A DNA stretch of 64,000 nt from Pseudomonadota bacterium. GTDB taxonomy: Bacteria; Pseudomonadota; Alphaproteobacteria; Sphingomonadales; Sphingomonadaceae. The stretch's first letter is position 1. The number at the start of each line of letters is the position of its first letter. Below, in pieces: positions 26,620 through 37,493 of the stretch. A program made the position numbers and the translations under genes. Where the stretch lies: positions 956,367-1,020,366 of the forward strand of contig JBCBSU010000001.1 of the NCBI GenBank assembly GCA_039818985.1, written 5' to 3'. Below the pieces are notes generated by a model, which saw only the letters and a list, made by a program, of their open reading frames with translations, was not told the DNA's origin and made no database searches.

Positions 26620-28037
26620 GCGATAACGACAACACGCATGACGCACAGCTGCCCAAACTGCTCATCGTCGAGGATGATGAAGGGCTGCAGACCCAGCTGA
26701 AATGGGCTTATGACGATTATCAGGTGCTCCAGGCGCATAATCGTGAGGAAGCGATCACCCTGTTGCGCGCCGAGCAACCGGCGGTGGTGACGCTCGATCT
26801 CGGCCTGCCGCCCGATCCGGACGGCACCAGCGAGGGCTTTGCCACGCTGGAGGAGATTATCGCGCTCAAGCCGGATACCAAGGTGATCGTCGCCTCCGGT
26901 CATGGAGCGCGGCAGAGCGCTCTCGATGCCATCGCCAAGGGTGCCTATGATTTTTACCAGAAGCCCGTCGATATTGATGAGCTGGGCCATATCGTTGCCC
27001 GTGCCTTTCACCTGCATGCAATAGAGGCGGAGAATGCGCGGCTGGCTGAAGCCTCGGACGGCAGCGAAAAGGTGCTTGGCCGGATCATCACCGCAGCACC
27101 GGAAATGCTGAAAGTGGCACATACTATCGAGCGGGTCGCGCCGACCAGCGCTTCGGTCATGCTGCTGGGTGCCAGCGGCACCGGCAAGGAGTTGCTGGCG
27201 CGCGGACTGCACGATCATAGCGACCGCCGGGCCAACGCCTTTATCGCAATCAACTGTGCGGCAATTCCGGAAAACCTGCTCGAGGCCGAGCTTTTCGGTC
27301 ATGAGAAGGGGGCGTTTACCGGTGCCATCAAGACCACCGAGGGCAAGATCGAACAGGCGCATGGTGGCACGCTGTTCCTCGACGAGGTCGGCGATATTCC
27401 GTTACCGCTGCAGGTGAAATTGCTGCGCTTTCTGCAAGAGCGGGTGATTGAGCGCATTGGCGGCCGCAAGCCAATCGCTGTCGACACCCGTATCGTCTGC
27501 GCCACGCACCAGGATATCGACCAGATGCAACGCGACGGTACTTTCCGCGAAGACCTTTACTACCGCCTTGCCGAGATTGTCGTCACCATTCCCACACTGG
27601 CCGAGCGGCCCGGCGATACCATCCTGCTGGCGCGCCATTTCCTCAACCGCATGGCGCAGGAGTTCAACCCCAAGGTCAAGGGCTTTGCCGCTGATGCGCT
27701 GCGGCGGATCGATGAATGGCCATGGCCGGGCAATGTCCGCGAACTGGAAAACCGGGTCAAGCGTGCGGTGATCATGGCCGATGGCAAGCTGGTTCATGCC
27801 GAGGATCTCGACCTGCCGGGCGATGATGCCGATGATGATGACGGCGACATGCCGCTCAACATCAAGGCGGCACGCGAGGAATCGGATCGCAAGGTTATCC
27901 GCCGTGCACTGGCCCGCAGCGAGGGCAATATCTCCAGCACCGCGCGGTTGCTCGGAATCAGTCGCCCGACGCTGTATGATCTGCTGAAACAATATGAGCT
28001 GCAGCCCGGAGCCACCGCAAAAACAGCGGTGAAATGA
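26616..28037 (+). CDS. prsR: NtrC-type response regulator of the PrsR type
   Basis: 473 residues, GTG start overlapping the PrsK stop (GTGA). The receiver domain (LLIVEDDEGLQTQL; phospho-Asp in VVTLDLGLPP) is followed by an AAA+ sigma-54 activator domain: Walker A GASGTGKE, the GAFTGA loop in HEKGAFTGAIKT, Walker B GTLFLDEVGDIPL, and the arginine-finger-side motifs REDLYYRLAEIVV. A Fis-type HTH (SEGNISSTARLLGISRPTLY) is at the C-terminus. It controls sigma-54 promoters, probably those of exopolysaccharide or PEP-CTERM genes. Those targets are not in view. Confidence 0.94.
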   Translation: MSDNDNTHDAQLPKLLIVEDDEGLQTQLKWAYDDYQVLQAHNREEAITLLRAEQPAVVTLDLGLPPDPDGTSEGFATLEEIIALKPDTKVIVASGHGARQSALDAIAKGAYDFYQKPVDIDELGHIVARAFHLHAIEAENARLAEASDGSEKVLGRIITAAPEMLKVAHTIERVAPTSASVMLLGASGTGKELLARGLHDHSDRRANAFIAINCAAIPENLLEAELFGHEKGAFTGAIKTTEGKIEQAHGGTLFLDEVGDIPLPLQVKLLRFLQERVIERIGGRKPIAVDTRIVCATHQDIDQMQRDGTFREDLYYRLAEIVVTIPTLAERPGDTILLARHFLNRMAQEFNPKVKGFAADALRRIDEWPWPGNVRELENRVKRAVIMADGKLVHAEDLDLPGDDADDDDGDMPLNIKAAREESDRKVIRRALARSEGNISSTARLLGISRPTLYDLLKQYELQPGATAKTAVK

Positions 28038-28044
28038 GCCGCCA

Positions 28045-30030
28045 ATGGCTTCGCGCAAACGCATGAGACACAAGCCGCCGATGCGCTGGCCGATGGCGGC
28101 ACTGGCTGTCGTTACTGCCTCGACGCTGGTTTTGGCTCCGGTCGTTGGTCAGGACAACAGCGCGGCGCAGGAAGCCTTTGCGCGGGCGGAGCAGAGCATT
28201 GCCGGCGGCGATTACCGTACCGCGCGGATAGAATTGCTCAACGCCATTGCTGATGATCCGGACTGGGCCGAGGCGAGACTGATGCAGGCGATGGTGTATC
28301 TGCGCCTGCGCGACCCGCTTGGCGCCGAGGCCGAGCTGCGCCGGGCGCGTGAACTTGGTGTTGAGGATCAGGAATTGCGCCATCTGATGGGGCATGCACT
28401 GCTGTTGCAGGGGCAGCTTGACCGGGCCCGCAACTGGCTGACCGAAGGGCCGGTGGCGCGGCGGCATCTGGGCTATGCCCAGAGGATATTGGCGGAAGTC
28501 AATCTTGCCGAGGGTGATCGTGACCGCGCTCGTGCTGCCTATGACGCCGCTATTGCCGCCGATGACCGTGATCCGATGCTATGGGTGTCGATTGCGCGCT
28601 ACCGTTTCATGGGCGGTGACCAGCAAGGCGCGATCGAGGCCGCCGATTTTGCCGTGTCGCTGGCGCCGCAGAGTGTCGAGGCGCTGCTCTATCGCGGTGA
28701 ACTGGCGCGCAGCCAGTTCGGGCTGGTGCCATCCTTGCCGTGGTTTGAGCGGGCATTGGAGATCGATCCTGACCATATCCCGGCGCTCATTGCCTATGCC
28801 GAAACACTGGGTGATGCCGGCCGTATGACCGATATGCTTTCGGCAGCGCGGCGGATTATCGCACTCGAGCCGGGCAATGACCGTGGCTATTTCCTTCAGG
28901 CGGTGCTCGCCGCGCGTGCTGGCCAGCATGCGCTGGCGCGGTCGCTGATGCTCAAGACACAGGATCGGCTCGACGGTCAGGCGGCACCGGCATTGCTGCG
29001 CTGTGCGCTGGAACTGGAGGCGGATAATCTGGCGATGGCGCAGCAGCATTGCGAGACGGTGCTGCGGCTGCAGCCCAACAATCCGCTGGCGGCGGATCTG
29101 GTGATGCAGGGCATGGCGCGAACCAGCGAGGCCAAGCCGTTCTTCGATCTGGTTACCGAAAATGGCCTGTTGGTTACGCCGAACAGCTATCGGCTAATGC
29201 TGGCGGCGCGGGTGCATGAGACGGCGGGGGACCGCAATGCAGCGGCGCGCTATATCAATGCCGCGTCGCAGGCACCGCATGCGGCATTGATGCTGGTACC
29301 CGAGATATTGCCGCTCTCCGAATTGCAGAATGCGGTGCAGTCAGCGCCCGGTGATGCCCGGGCCGAGGTCCGGCTGATCCGCAAATTGCTGACATTGCAG
29401 CGCAATGGGGAGGCGCTGTCACGTGCGCGACGACTGCAGCAGCGTTTCCCCGGTGTGGCCGATGCCCATTTGCTGGTTGGCGATGTTCATGCGTTGGGCA
29501 ATCGCTGGGATCAGGCGCTCACTGCCTATGAAGAGGCGGTCAGGTTGCGTTTCACCTTCGATGTCATGGTCCGGCTGCACGATGCCATGGCCAATCTGGG
29601 GCGCAATGACGCCAAAGCCGAGATATTGCGCCGCTTCCTTGCCAACAACCCGGCGCATTTGCGGGCCACGCACATGCTGGGGACGGCCTATCTCGATGCC
29701 GGACGCTGGGAACTGGCACGCACCACGCTGGCAGAAGTGCGGGCGCGACTGGGCGATAATGTTCCGCTGTTGCTCGCCGATCTGGCCCTGGCCGAACATA
29801 TGGCCGGTGATCCGCAGGCAGAGGTAACAGCAGCGACGGCCTACCGCACTCTGCCGATGAACCCGGTGGTGACCTATGTCTATGGCCAGGTGCTGGGGGA
29901 TGACGACAATCGTCTGCGCGATGCCATCGATTTGCTGGAAAAGGCGGTGTCGCTGGCGCCGGATAATCCGCACTATCGCGAAACACTGAACGAGACCAAG
30001 AAGCGCTATGCCGCGCAAAGTGAGGCTTGA
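28045..30030 (+). CDS. TPR-repeat protein linked to the PEP-CTERM system (PrsT-like)
   Basis: 661 residues starting seven bases after prsR. An N-terminal signal/hydrophobic region (ALAVVTASTLVLAPVVG) is followed by about 12-15 TPR-like helix pairs (AFARAEQSIAGGDYRTARIE, EAELRRARELGVEDQELRHL, VRLRFTFDVMVRLHDA). TPR proteins of this position (PrsT type) are thought to scaffold exopolysaccharide export; typical PrsT is around 900 residues, so this one is shorter. It is probably periplasmic or anchored. Function is inferred from position and repeats. Confidence 0.75.
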   Translation: MASRKRMRHKPPMRWPMAALAVVTASTLVLAPVVGQDNSAAQEAFARAEQSIAGGDYRTARIELLNAIADDPDWAEARLMQAMVYLRLRDPLGAEAELRRARELGVEDQELRHLMGHALLLQGQLDRARNWLTEGPVARRHLGYAQRILAEVNLAEGDRDRARAAYDAAIAADDRDPMLWVSIARYRFMGGDQQGAIEAADFAVSLAPQSVEALLYRGELARSQFGLVPSLPWFERALEIDPDHIPALIAYAETLGDAGRMTDMLSAARRIIALEPGNDRGYFLQAVLAARAGQHALARSLMLKTQDRLDGQAAPALLRCALELEADNLAMAQQHCETVLRLQPNNPLAADLVMQGMARTSEAKPFFDLVTENGLLVTPNSYRLMLAARVHETAGDRNAAARYINAASQAPHAALMLVPEILPLSELQNAVQSAPGDARAEVRLIRKLLTLQRNGEALSRARRLQQRFPGVADAHLLVGDVHALGNRWDQALTAYEEAVRLRFTFDVMVRLHDAMANLGRNDAKAEILRRFLANNPAHLRATHMLGTAYLDAGRWELARTTLAEVRARLGDNVPLLLADLALAEHMAGDPQAEVTAATAYRTLPMNPVVTYVYGQVLGDDDNRLRDAIDLLEKAVSLAPDNPHYRETLNETKKRYAAQSEA

Positions 30031-30033
30031 GAC

Positions 30034-30378
30034 TCAGTCTTCGGCGGCTTCAAGCAGTTCCTGCGGCGTGATACCGATCCGTTTCATCTGCGCCACTACA
30101 GGCGGCCAGACATTCTCGAAGAAATTGTCGCGCTCATCCGAACGCAGCCGTGCTACTGCGCCCTCGGCCACGAACATGCCGACACCACGCTGCACCTCGA
30201 CCAGACCGTTATTCTGGAACCCCTGATAGGCCTTGGCCACAGTTAGCGGGTTGGCACCTTCCTGCGCCGCCAAAGCACGCACAGAGGGAAGCATTTCGCC
30301 CTCTTTATAGGTGCCGTCGAGAATGGATGCCGCGATCAGGTCGCGCAGCTTGAGATATACGGGTTTGGTTTCAGCCAT
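30034..30378 (-). CDS. GntR-family regulator, YtrA subfamily
   Basis: 114 residues. N-terminal winged HTH (VYLKLRDLIAASILDGTYKE, then LPSVRALAAQEGANPLTVAK, and AYQGFQNNGLVEVQRGVGMF) with a short C-terminal helix pair, the YtrA plan. YtrA regulators normally sit with ABC-transporter genes; here no such genes are adjacent, and it is a single gene convergent with the TPR gene. A palindrome lies 15 bases before its ATG, so it may be autoregulated. Confidence 0.85.
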   Translation of the reverse strand: MAETKPVYLKLRDLIAASILDGTYKEGEMLPSVRALAAQEGANPLTVAKAYQGFQNNGLVEVQRGVGMFVAEGAVARLRSDERDNFFENVWPPVVAQMKRIGITPQELLEAAED

Positions 30379-30392
30379 AGTGCATCACTGGC

Positions 30393-30421
30393 ATAACACA
30401 GCGGGTCAGGTCAAGTGTTAT
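30393..30421. promoter_or_regulatory. Palindrome ATAACAC-N15-GTGTTAT before gntR gene
   Basis: A perfect 7-base inverted repeat that starts 15 bases upstream of the YtrA-type gene's ATG. Placement fits an autorepressor site. It also ends 15 bases after the stop of the nitroreductase gene on the same strand. Confidence 0.5.
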
Positions 30422-30435
30422 CCGATGATCGCCGG

Positions 30436-31023
30436 TTAGGTGTCGTCCGGTGCCCACTGACTGAAAACCGCATCGAGGCCGGGGCGCGGGCGTTCTTCCA
30501 GCGCCTTGGACGGGGTGCCAATATAGAGGAAACCGACAATCGTTTCCGGTTCGGTACCGAAAAGATCGCGCACCCGGTCATTATAAGCGGGCCAGCCGGT
30601 AATCCATCCACCGACAAAACCGGCGCTGTGGATGGCGTGTAGCAGGTTCATGGTGAACGCTCCGGCGGAGAGCTGCTGTTCCCAGTCGGGAATCTTGCTT
30701 GAGGCTTTGGGGCTGTACAGCACCACCAGCATTTCCGGCGCATGCGACGCGAACAGGTCCATCGCTTCGAGTTCAAGCCGTCCGGCATCGGGCTTTTCCG
30801 CGCTATAAGCCTGACGCAGCTTTTCCGCAAGCGTCTCACGCTGGTCGCCGGTCACATGCACCACGCGCCATGGCGAGAGCTTTCCATGATCGGGGGTGCG
30901 CAGCGCGGTCGTCACGATCCGGGCGAGCGTATCGGCATCGGGGCCGGGCGCGACCATGTCGCGCGGGCGGCAGGACCGACGTGAGGCGAGATAGCCGGAC
31001 AGCGAGGAGAGGTCATTATACAT
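30436..31023 (-). CDS. Nitroreductase family protein
   Basis: 195 residues from MYNDLSSL. The FMN-binding motif RRSCRPRD is near residues 15-22, the core PDHGKLSPWRVVHV is near 48-61, and WITGW and VGFLYIGTPSK are in the C-terminal half. It is a flavin oxidoreductase that reduces nitro groups or quinones with NAD(P)H. The upstream frame (to 31059) lacks a better start. It is a single gene, with the same direction as gntR downstream. Confidence 0.88.
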   Translation of the reverse strand: MYNDLSSLSGYLASRRSCRPRDMVAPGPDADTLARIVTTALRTPDHGKLSPWRVVHVTGDQRETLAEKLRQAYSAEKPDAGRLELEAMDLFASHAPEMLVVLYSPKASSKIPDWEQQLSAGAFTMNLLHAIHSAGFVGGWITGWPAYNDRVRDLFGTEPETIVGFLYIGTPSKALEERPRPGLDAVFSQWAPDDT

Positions 31024-31178
31024 GGTTCCGCATATTGTTCGGCGTTCAGCGAATTGCAATGCGCTGTGGGCTTTTCATGACAATTGGCTTCACAGCATGA
31101 CATTTTTGTTTAAGGTGCGCTGCAAAATATGGCCTGCGGTGAAGCTGGCCTGACAATAATCATATCTGGAGGTGGGCT

Positions 31179-32759
31179 TTGGCCGGAACATATCAGCAGG
31201 ACGGCGATTCAGCCGGTACATTTCTGGGGCATCCCAAAGGACTTTATGTCCTGTTTTTCGCGGAGATGTGGGAGCGCTTTTCCTATTATGGCATGCGCGC
31301 CCTGCTGATCTTCTACCTGACCAAGCACTGGCTGTTCTCGGACAGCGAGTCCGGTGTCATCTACGGGGCCTATACCGCTCTGGTCTATATCACCCCGGTG
31401 CTTGGTGGCTATCTCGCCGACCGGTATCTCGGCCAGCGCAAGGCGGTGATGTTCGGGGCTATCCTGTTGACGCTGGGGCATGGCTTTATGGCCTTTGAAG
31501 GTGAACCGGCGGTCGGCAATGTCGACAATCCGGTAATCTATGTCTTCTGGCTGGCGTTGGCGCTGATCATTGTCGGCTCTGGCTTCCTCAAGGCTAATAT
31601 CTCGGTGATCGTCGGTCAGCTTTATCCACGCACCGATACCCGCCGCGACGCCGCTTACACGATCTTCTACATGGGCATCAACCTGGGTGCGGCCATCGGT
31701 TCGCTGCTCTGCGGCTATATTGGCGAGACCTATGGCTGGGCCTATGGTTTTGGCCTTGCCGGCATCGGCATGCTGCTCGGGCTGGTGGTGTTCGTCTGGG
31801 GCAAGCCGCTGCTGCTCGGTCGCGGCGAACCGCCCAAACCGCTGGCCAAAAATACCGAGTGGACCATGTACGCCATCGGCATTGGCATGGTCGGCATTTG
31901 CTGGGCCGCGATCCAGTTTCAGGACCTTGTGGGCTATGTGCTCGGCGGCTTTGGCGGCGCTTTGGTGCTCTATGTGCTGTTCACCGCGGTGGCCAAGCTG
32001 CCATCGGAAGAGCGCGACCGCATTTTCGCCGCGATGTTCCTGATCCTGACCTCTATCGTCTTCTGGGCATTGTTCGAGCAGGCCGGGTCATCGCTCAACC
32101 TGTTCACCGACCGCCATGTCGATCGCGGCGGCGTCCCGGCATCGACCTTCCAGTCGATCAATGCCATCTACATCATCCTGCTGGCCCCGGTATTTGCCAT
32201 TGTCTGGCAGTTCCTCGGCCAGAGAGGGCTGGAGCCTTCGGCACCTTTCAAATTCGGCCTTGGCGTGATCCAGGTCGGTCTCGGCTTTCTGGTGCTGGTC
32301 TGGGGCGCGCAGGCGGTGGGCATGGAAAATGCCACGCCGGTGATTTTCATCTTCCTGATCTACCTGCTGCACACCACCGGTGAGCTCTGCCTTTCTCCGG
32401 TCGGTCTGTCGGCAATGAACCGGCTTGCTCCGGCGCATATGGCCTCGCTGATCATGGGTACCTGGTTCTTCGCCTCGGCTACCGGCAATTTCGCTGCCGG
32501 TCTGATCGCCGCCGCCACCGGCGCGGAAGGCGTTGGTGAAGAAGCGGGCAAGCAGGTTGTGCTGGGCGTTTATTCCACTGTCGGTCTCTATGCCGTCGGC
32601 ATCGGTGTCGGTGTTCTGGTCGTATCGCCCCTGATCAAGAAGCTGATGCACCTCGACACCCTGACCGACGACACCATCGATGACGACCTGCTCGGCCAGA
32701 AGGAAATCGCCGAGCCACAGGCTGGGGGTATCCGTCCGGCGACGCGCCCGGCGGAATAG
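31179..32759 (+). CDS. Proton-dependent oligopeptide transporter (POT family)
   Basis: 526 residues with about 14 membrane helices. The POT signature EMWERFSYYGMRALL (ExxERFxYYG) is intact, plus the conserved FYMGINLGAAIGSLLCGYIG. It imports di- and tripeptides with protons, in line with the periplasmic peptidases elsewhere in the window. TTG start with TGGAGGTGG upstream. A terminator follows the stop. Not coupled to a neighbour. Confidence 0.95.
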   Translation: MAGTYQQDGDSAGTFLGHPKGLYVLFFAEMWERFSYYGMRALLIFYLTKHWLFSDSESGVIYGAYTALVYITPVLGGYLADRYLGQRKAVMFGAILLTLGHGFMAFEGEPAVGNVDNPVIYVFWLALALIIVGSGFLKANISVIVGQLYPRTDTRRDAAYTIFYMGINLGAAIGSLLCGYIGETYGWAYGFGLAGIGMLLGLVVFVWGKPLLLGRGEPPKPLAKNTEWTMYAIGIGMVGICWAAIQFQDLVGYVLGGFGGALVLYVLFTAVAKLPSEERDRIFAAMFLILTSIVFWALFEQAGSSLNLFTDRHVDRGGVPASTFQSINAIYIILLAPVFAIVWQFLGQRGLEPSAPFKFGLGVIQVGLGFLVLVWGAQAVGMENATPVIFIFLIYLLHTTGELCLSPVGLSAMNRLAPAHMASLIMGTWFFASATGNFAAGLIAAATGAEGVGEEAGKQVVLGVYSTVGLYAVGIGVGVLVVSPLIKKLMHLDTLTDDTIDDDLLGQKEIAEPQAGGIRPATRPAE

Positions 32760-32781
32760 CCGTTCACAACTCTCGACAGAC

Positions 32782-32810
32782 AAAAGGGCGTCCATCGGGG
32801 CGCCCTTTTT
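32782..32810 (+). terminator. Intrinsic terminator after the POT gene
   Basis: Nine-base-pair stem AAAAGGGCG / CGCCCTTTT with a ten-base loop, and a T-run at the end. It is 22 bases after the stop. Confidence 0.88.
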
Positions 32811-32914
32811 GCTTCGGGGATGCCGGTCAATTCCCCAGGGAATATTATGCGCAATTGCCCTGCACGGTGAGATGCACTAACGCTGTTGTAAAAGCCACAA
32901 AGGCGGAGGGTTGC

Positions 32915-33607
32915 ATGGATTATAGCATATTGCTGATCGCCGGCTCGGTCGGTTTTGTCGTCACCCATTTGGGCTTCTCCCACCTGCTGCGCGGCACGTT
33001 GCTGCGCCTGCTCGGTACGGTGGGTTATCAGATTGTCTATTCGCTGGTTTCCTTCGCCACCTTGGGACTGGCGATCCATGCCTATCGCGAGCTGCCGTCG
33101 ACTGCGTCCTTATGGAGCGTTCCCGGCTGGATGCCTGCGGTCAGTGCGTTCCTGATGTTCTTTGCCAGCGTGCTGTTTATTGGCTCGGTCTGGAAAAACC
33201 CGGCCATGCCCGCCCCCCAGGCAGGAGAATTTGCCGAACGCAAACCCGATGGCGTGTTCAAGATCACCCGCCACCCGATGATGTGGTCTTTCGCGATCTG
33301 GGCGTTGGCGCATATCCTGGCTCGACCGACAGGCGCCAATTTGTGGCTGATGGGCAGCATATTGGTGCTGGCTGTTGTCGGCGCGGCGGGGCAGGATCGA
33401 CGCAAGGTCGAGGAGATGGGCCTGTCCTGGCAGCACTGGCAGAACAAGACCAGCTTCCTGCCCTTTGGCAAGGGACTGGTTACGCCCGGATCGGGCATCA
33501 TTATCGCCGGGATCGCGGTCTGGCTGATTGCCAGCTGGGCGCATCATGGCCTTGGCTTTGCCATGGTCCCGCCCTGGACCAATTTGTGGGGCATTAGCGC
33601 CCCCTGA
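32915..33607 (+). CDS. NnrU-family membrane protein
   Basis: 230 residues with about six membrane helices. The NnrU motif FKITRHPMMWSFAIWALAHI (His-Pro pair) is at about 120-140, and the PxRxx region AGQDRRKVEEMG follows. NnrU proteins are linked to nitric-oxide or denitrification genes in some bacteria and resemble isoprenylcysteine methyltransferase-like proteins; no denitrification gene is present here. GGAGGG precedes ATG. Confidence 0.88.
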   Translation: MDYSILLIAGSVGFVVTHLGFSHLLRGTLLRLLGTVGYQIVYSLVSFATLGLAIHAYRELPSTASLWSVPGWMPAVSAFLMFFASVLFIGSVWKNPAMPAPQAGEFAERKPDGVFKITRHPMMWSFAIWALAHILARPTGANLWLMGSILVLAVVGAAGQDRRKVEEMGLSWQHWQNKTSFLPFGKGLVTPGSGIIIAGIAVWLIASWAHHGLGFAMVPPWTNLWGISAP

Positions 33608-33614
33608 TCGCACT

Positions 33615-34584
<970 letters not shown>

Positions 34585-34607
<23 letters not shown>

Positions 34608-36045
34608 CCTTGTTCTCCTGTGCCCTGTTATTGTCGCGCTTGCCATCGATATAGCCCCATATGTCGCGGCGCAGCTCCGGTGCGAACAGGTATAATATCA
34701 GAACATTGGGCAGCGCCATCAGGAAAAATGCACTGTCGACCAGCGCGATGACAGCATCGATCTGCAGCAAAGCCCCCAAAGGCAGGATGAAGATATAGAT
34801 CAGCTTGAAGGTCATCTCGCGGTTACGGCCCTTGCCGAAGAGATACTGGAACGCCTGCAGTCCGTAAAAGCCCCAGGCGCATAAAGTGCTGTGTGCGAAC
34901 AGCATCACCGCTGCGGTGAGCAGCCAGGGGAACCAGTCCGCAATCTGGCCAAAGGCCTCGGCGGTGATGCGGATATCCTGGTTCTCGCCGGTCCAGGTAC
35001 CGGCCAGCACGATGGCGATGGCACCGATCGAACAGACGATAACCGTGTCGCAAAAGGGTTCGAGCAGCGCCACCAGACCTTCGGAGGCAGGTTCGCGCGT
35101 TTTCGCCTGGGCATGCGCGATCACCGCCGAACCGACTCCTGCCTCGGAGGAATAGACCGCGCGCTGCATGCCGACAATGAAGGTGCCGACCATGCCGCCG
35201 GCGACCGCCTCACCGGAAAAGGCATCGGAAATAATCAGGCCCAGAGCGGCGGGCAGTTCGCCGAAATTCACCACGATAATGGTGAGCACGCCGGTGATAT
35301 AGACAGCCGCCATCATCGGCACGAGGACCGCCGTTACCCGGCCCAGCCATGTCACTCCGCCAATCACCACCAGCCCGACAAAGAACGCCATGACCAGCCC
35401 GTAGATAAAGGCAAAGCTATTGGGGTCGCCGGCCTCGGAAAAGGTCGCATAGCCGGTGACTTCGGACAGGGTGGCCATGCTCTGATTGACCTGCACCAGC
35501 GGGATAGCGCCGATAAAGGTCATCACCGCGTAAAAGGCACCCAGTGCAAAGCCGAGACGCGGCAGACCGCGCAGAGCAAAGCCGTTTTTGAGATTATACA
35601 TCGGTCCGCCGCGTACGCTGCCATCGGCGTCGACCACGCGATATTTCAGACCCATTGTGACCTCGACGCATTTCACTGTCATTGCGAAAAAGCCGATGAC
35701 GAACATCCAGAAGGCCGCGCCGGGTCCGCCGGTGGCAATGGCAATGGCGACGCCGGCGATATTGCCGAGGCCGATAGTGCCCGACAGCGCGGTGGTCAGC
35801 GCCGAAAATTGCGATATCTGCCCCGGTGCATCGGGCTCGTCATAATCGCCGCGCAATATGCGCAGCGATAGCGGAATGGCACGCAGGTTGAGAAAGCCGA
35901 AATAGACGGTGAAGATCAGCATCGGCAGCGCCAGCCACAGCACGATCCAAGGGATTTCTGCACCGAAAAAGGGAATAGGTGAGAATACGGCGCTGTTCAG
36001 GGCATCGATTGCATCGGTCAGGAAGGCGAGAATGGGATTGGCCAT
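34585..36045 (-). CDS. AGCS-family sodium:alanine (amino acid) symporter
   Basis: 486 residues, about 11 helices. AGCS signature: [40 protein letters not shown], and [19 protein letters not shown]. It imports alanine or glycine with sodium. The start is at MANPILAF; the frame is open upstream with no clear ribosome site. It shares an operon with the aldo/keto reductase (23-base overlap). Confidence 0.93.
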
Positions 36046-36152
36046 GAATGTCCGAAAACTGGTTATAAAGTCTTTATCGTTAGGATGAAGCGGGCTAACC
36101 CGCAATGACGTAATCAGGGCAGGCAAAACGACCGCAAGACAATGGAGGGCCT

Positions 36153-37493
36153 GTGAGCAAGGCTTTTTTCGGAACTGACGGGATCAGGGGACGGACCAAT
36201 GCCGGGGTGATGACCGCCGCTATGGCGATGCGCATCGGCATGGCAGCGGGCAAGCATTTCCAGCGCGGTGCGCATCGGCACCGGGTGATCATCGGTAAGG
36301 ATACACGGCTTTCCGGCTATATGATGGAATCGGCGCTGGTCGCCGGTTTCACCAGTGTCGGCATGGATGTGATCCTGGTCGGGCCGATGCCGACCCCGGC
36401 CATTGCGCTCCTCGCGCGCGAGATGCGCGCTGATCTGGGGGTGATGATCTCGGCCAGCCACAACCCCTATGAGGATAATGGCATCAAGCTGTTCGGCCCC
36501 GATGGTTTCAAGCTGTCGGATGAGGATGAACTGCGTATCGAAGCGCTGATGCAGGAAGAGCCGGTGCTGGCATCGGCGCCCGATATCGGACGTGCGCGGC
36601 GGATCGACGATGCCCGCGGCCGCTATATCCATGCGGTGAAGAAATCACTGCCCGATCATATCCGGCTCGATGGCCTCACCATCGTGGTCGATTGCGCGCA
36701 TGGTGCCGCCTATCAGGTGGCGCCCTCGGCCTTTTGGGAGCTGGGTGCGAAGGTCATCGCCATGGGGGTGTCGCCCAATGGCAAGAATATCAACGACAAT
36801 GTCGGTTCGACCCACATATCGGCATTGCAGCAGCGGGTAGTCGCCGAAGGTGCGGATATCGGCATTGCGCTCGATGGTGATGCCGACCGGCTGATTGTGG
36901 TCGACGAGAAGGGCGAGCAGGTCGATGGAGACCAGATTATGGCGCTGATCGCCACTGGCTGGGCGCGTGACGGACGGCTGAAGAACAGCACCGTGGTGGC
37001 GACAGTAATGTCCAATCTTGGGCTCGAGCGTTTTCTTGCCGAACAGGGATTGCGGCTGAAGCGTACCAAGGTCGGTGACCGCTATGTGCTGGAAGAGATG
37101 CGCCGCGGCGATTTCAATGTCGGCGGTGAGCAGTCGGGGCATATGATTCTGCTCGACCATGGCACCACCGGTGATGGCACTACGGCAGCGCTGCAAGTAC
37201 TGGCCGAACTGGTACAGTCGGGCAAGCCGGCAAGCGAGTTGTTGCACATATTCGATCGCGTGCCGCAGCTGCTGAAAAATGTCCGCTTTGGCGGCGGCAA
37301 ACCACTTGAGGATGACCGTGTGAAAGCCGCCATTGCCGAGGCTGAGGACGAAATGGGTGCCGATGGTCGCTTCGTTATCCGCGCCTCGGGCACTGAACCG
37401 GTGATCCGGGTGATGGCCGAGGGGGACGATGCGGCACAGGTCGAGTTGCTGGTCAACCGGCTATGCGGTGTGATCGAAGAGGTTGCTGCCTGA
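36153..37493 (+). CDS. glmM: Phosphoglucosamine mutase
   Basis: 446 residues with the GlmM plan. N-terminal [11 protein letters not shown], the phospho-Ser loop [20 protein letters not shown], the metal-binding DGDADRL loop ([14 protein letters not shown]), GGEQSGHM and the phosphate-binding [15 protein letters not shown]. It converts glucosamine-6-phosphate to glucosamine-1-phosphate on the way to UDP-GlcNAc, peptidoglycan and LPS. GTG start with GGAGGG upstream. The stop overlaps the thiD ATG (TGATG). Confidence 0.97.
   Translation: MSKAFFGTDGIRGRTNAGVMTAAMAMRIGMAAGKHFQRGAHRHRVIIGKDTRLSGYMMESALVAGFTSVGMDVILVGPMPTPAIALLAREMRADLGVMISASHNPYEDNGIKLFGPDGFKLSDEDELRIEALMQEEPVLASAPDIGRARRIDDARGRYIHAVKKSLPDHIRLDGLTIVVDCAHGAAYQVAPSAFWELGAKVIAMGVSPNGKNINDNVGSTHISALQQRVVAEGADIGIALDGDADRLIVVDEKGEQVDGDQIMALIATGWARDGRLKNSTVVATVMSNLGLERFLAEQGLRLKRTKVGDRYVLEEMRRGDFNVGGEQSGHMILLDHGTTGDGTTAALQVLAELVQSGKPASELLHIFDRVPQLLKNVRFGGGKPLEDDRVKAAIAEAEDEMGADGRFVIRASGTEPVIRVMAEGDDAAQVELLVNRLCGVIEEVAA

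Noticed and set aside
36046-36152. Thiamin (TPP) riboswitch before glmM-thiD
   Set aside because: No CTGAGA-type or second conserved element was found.
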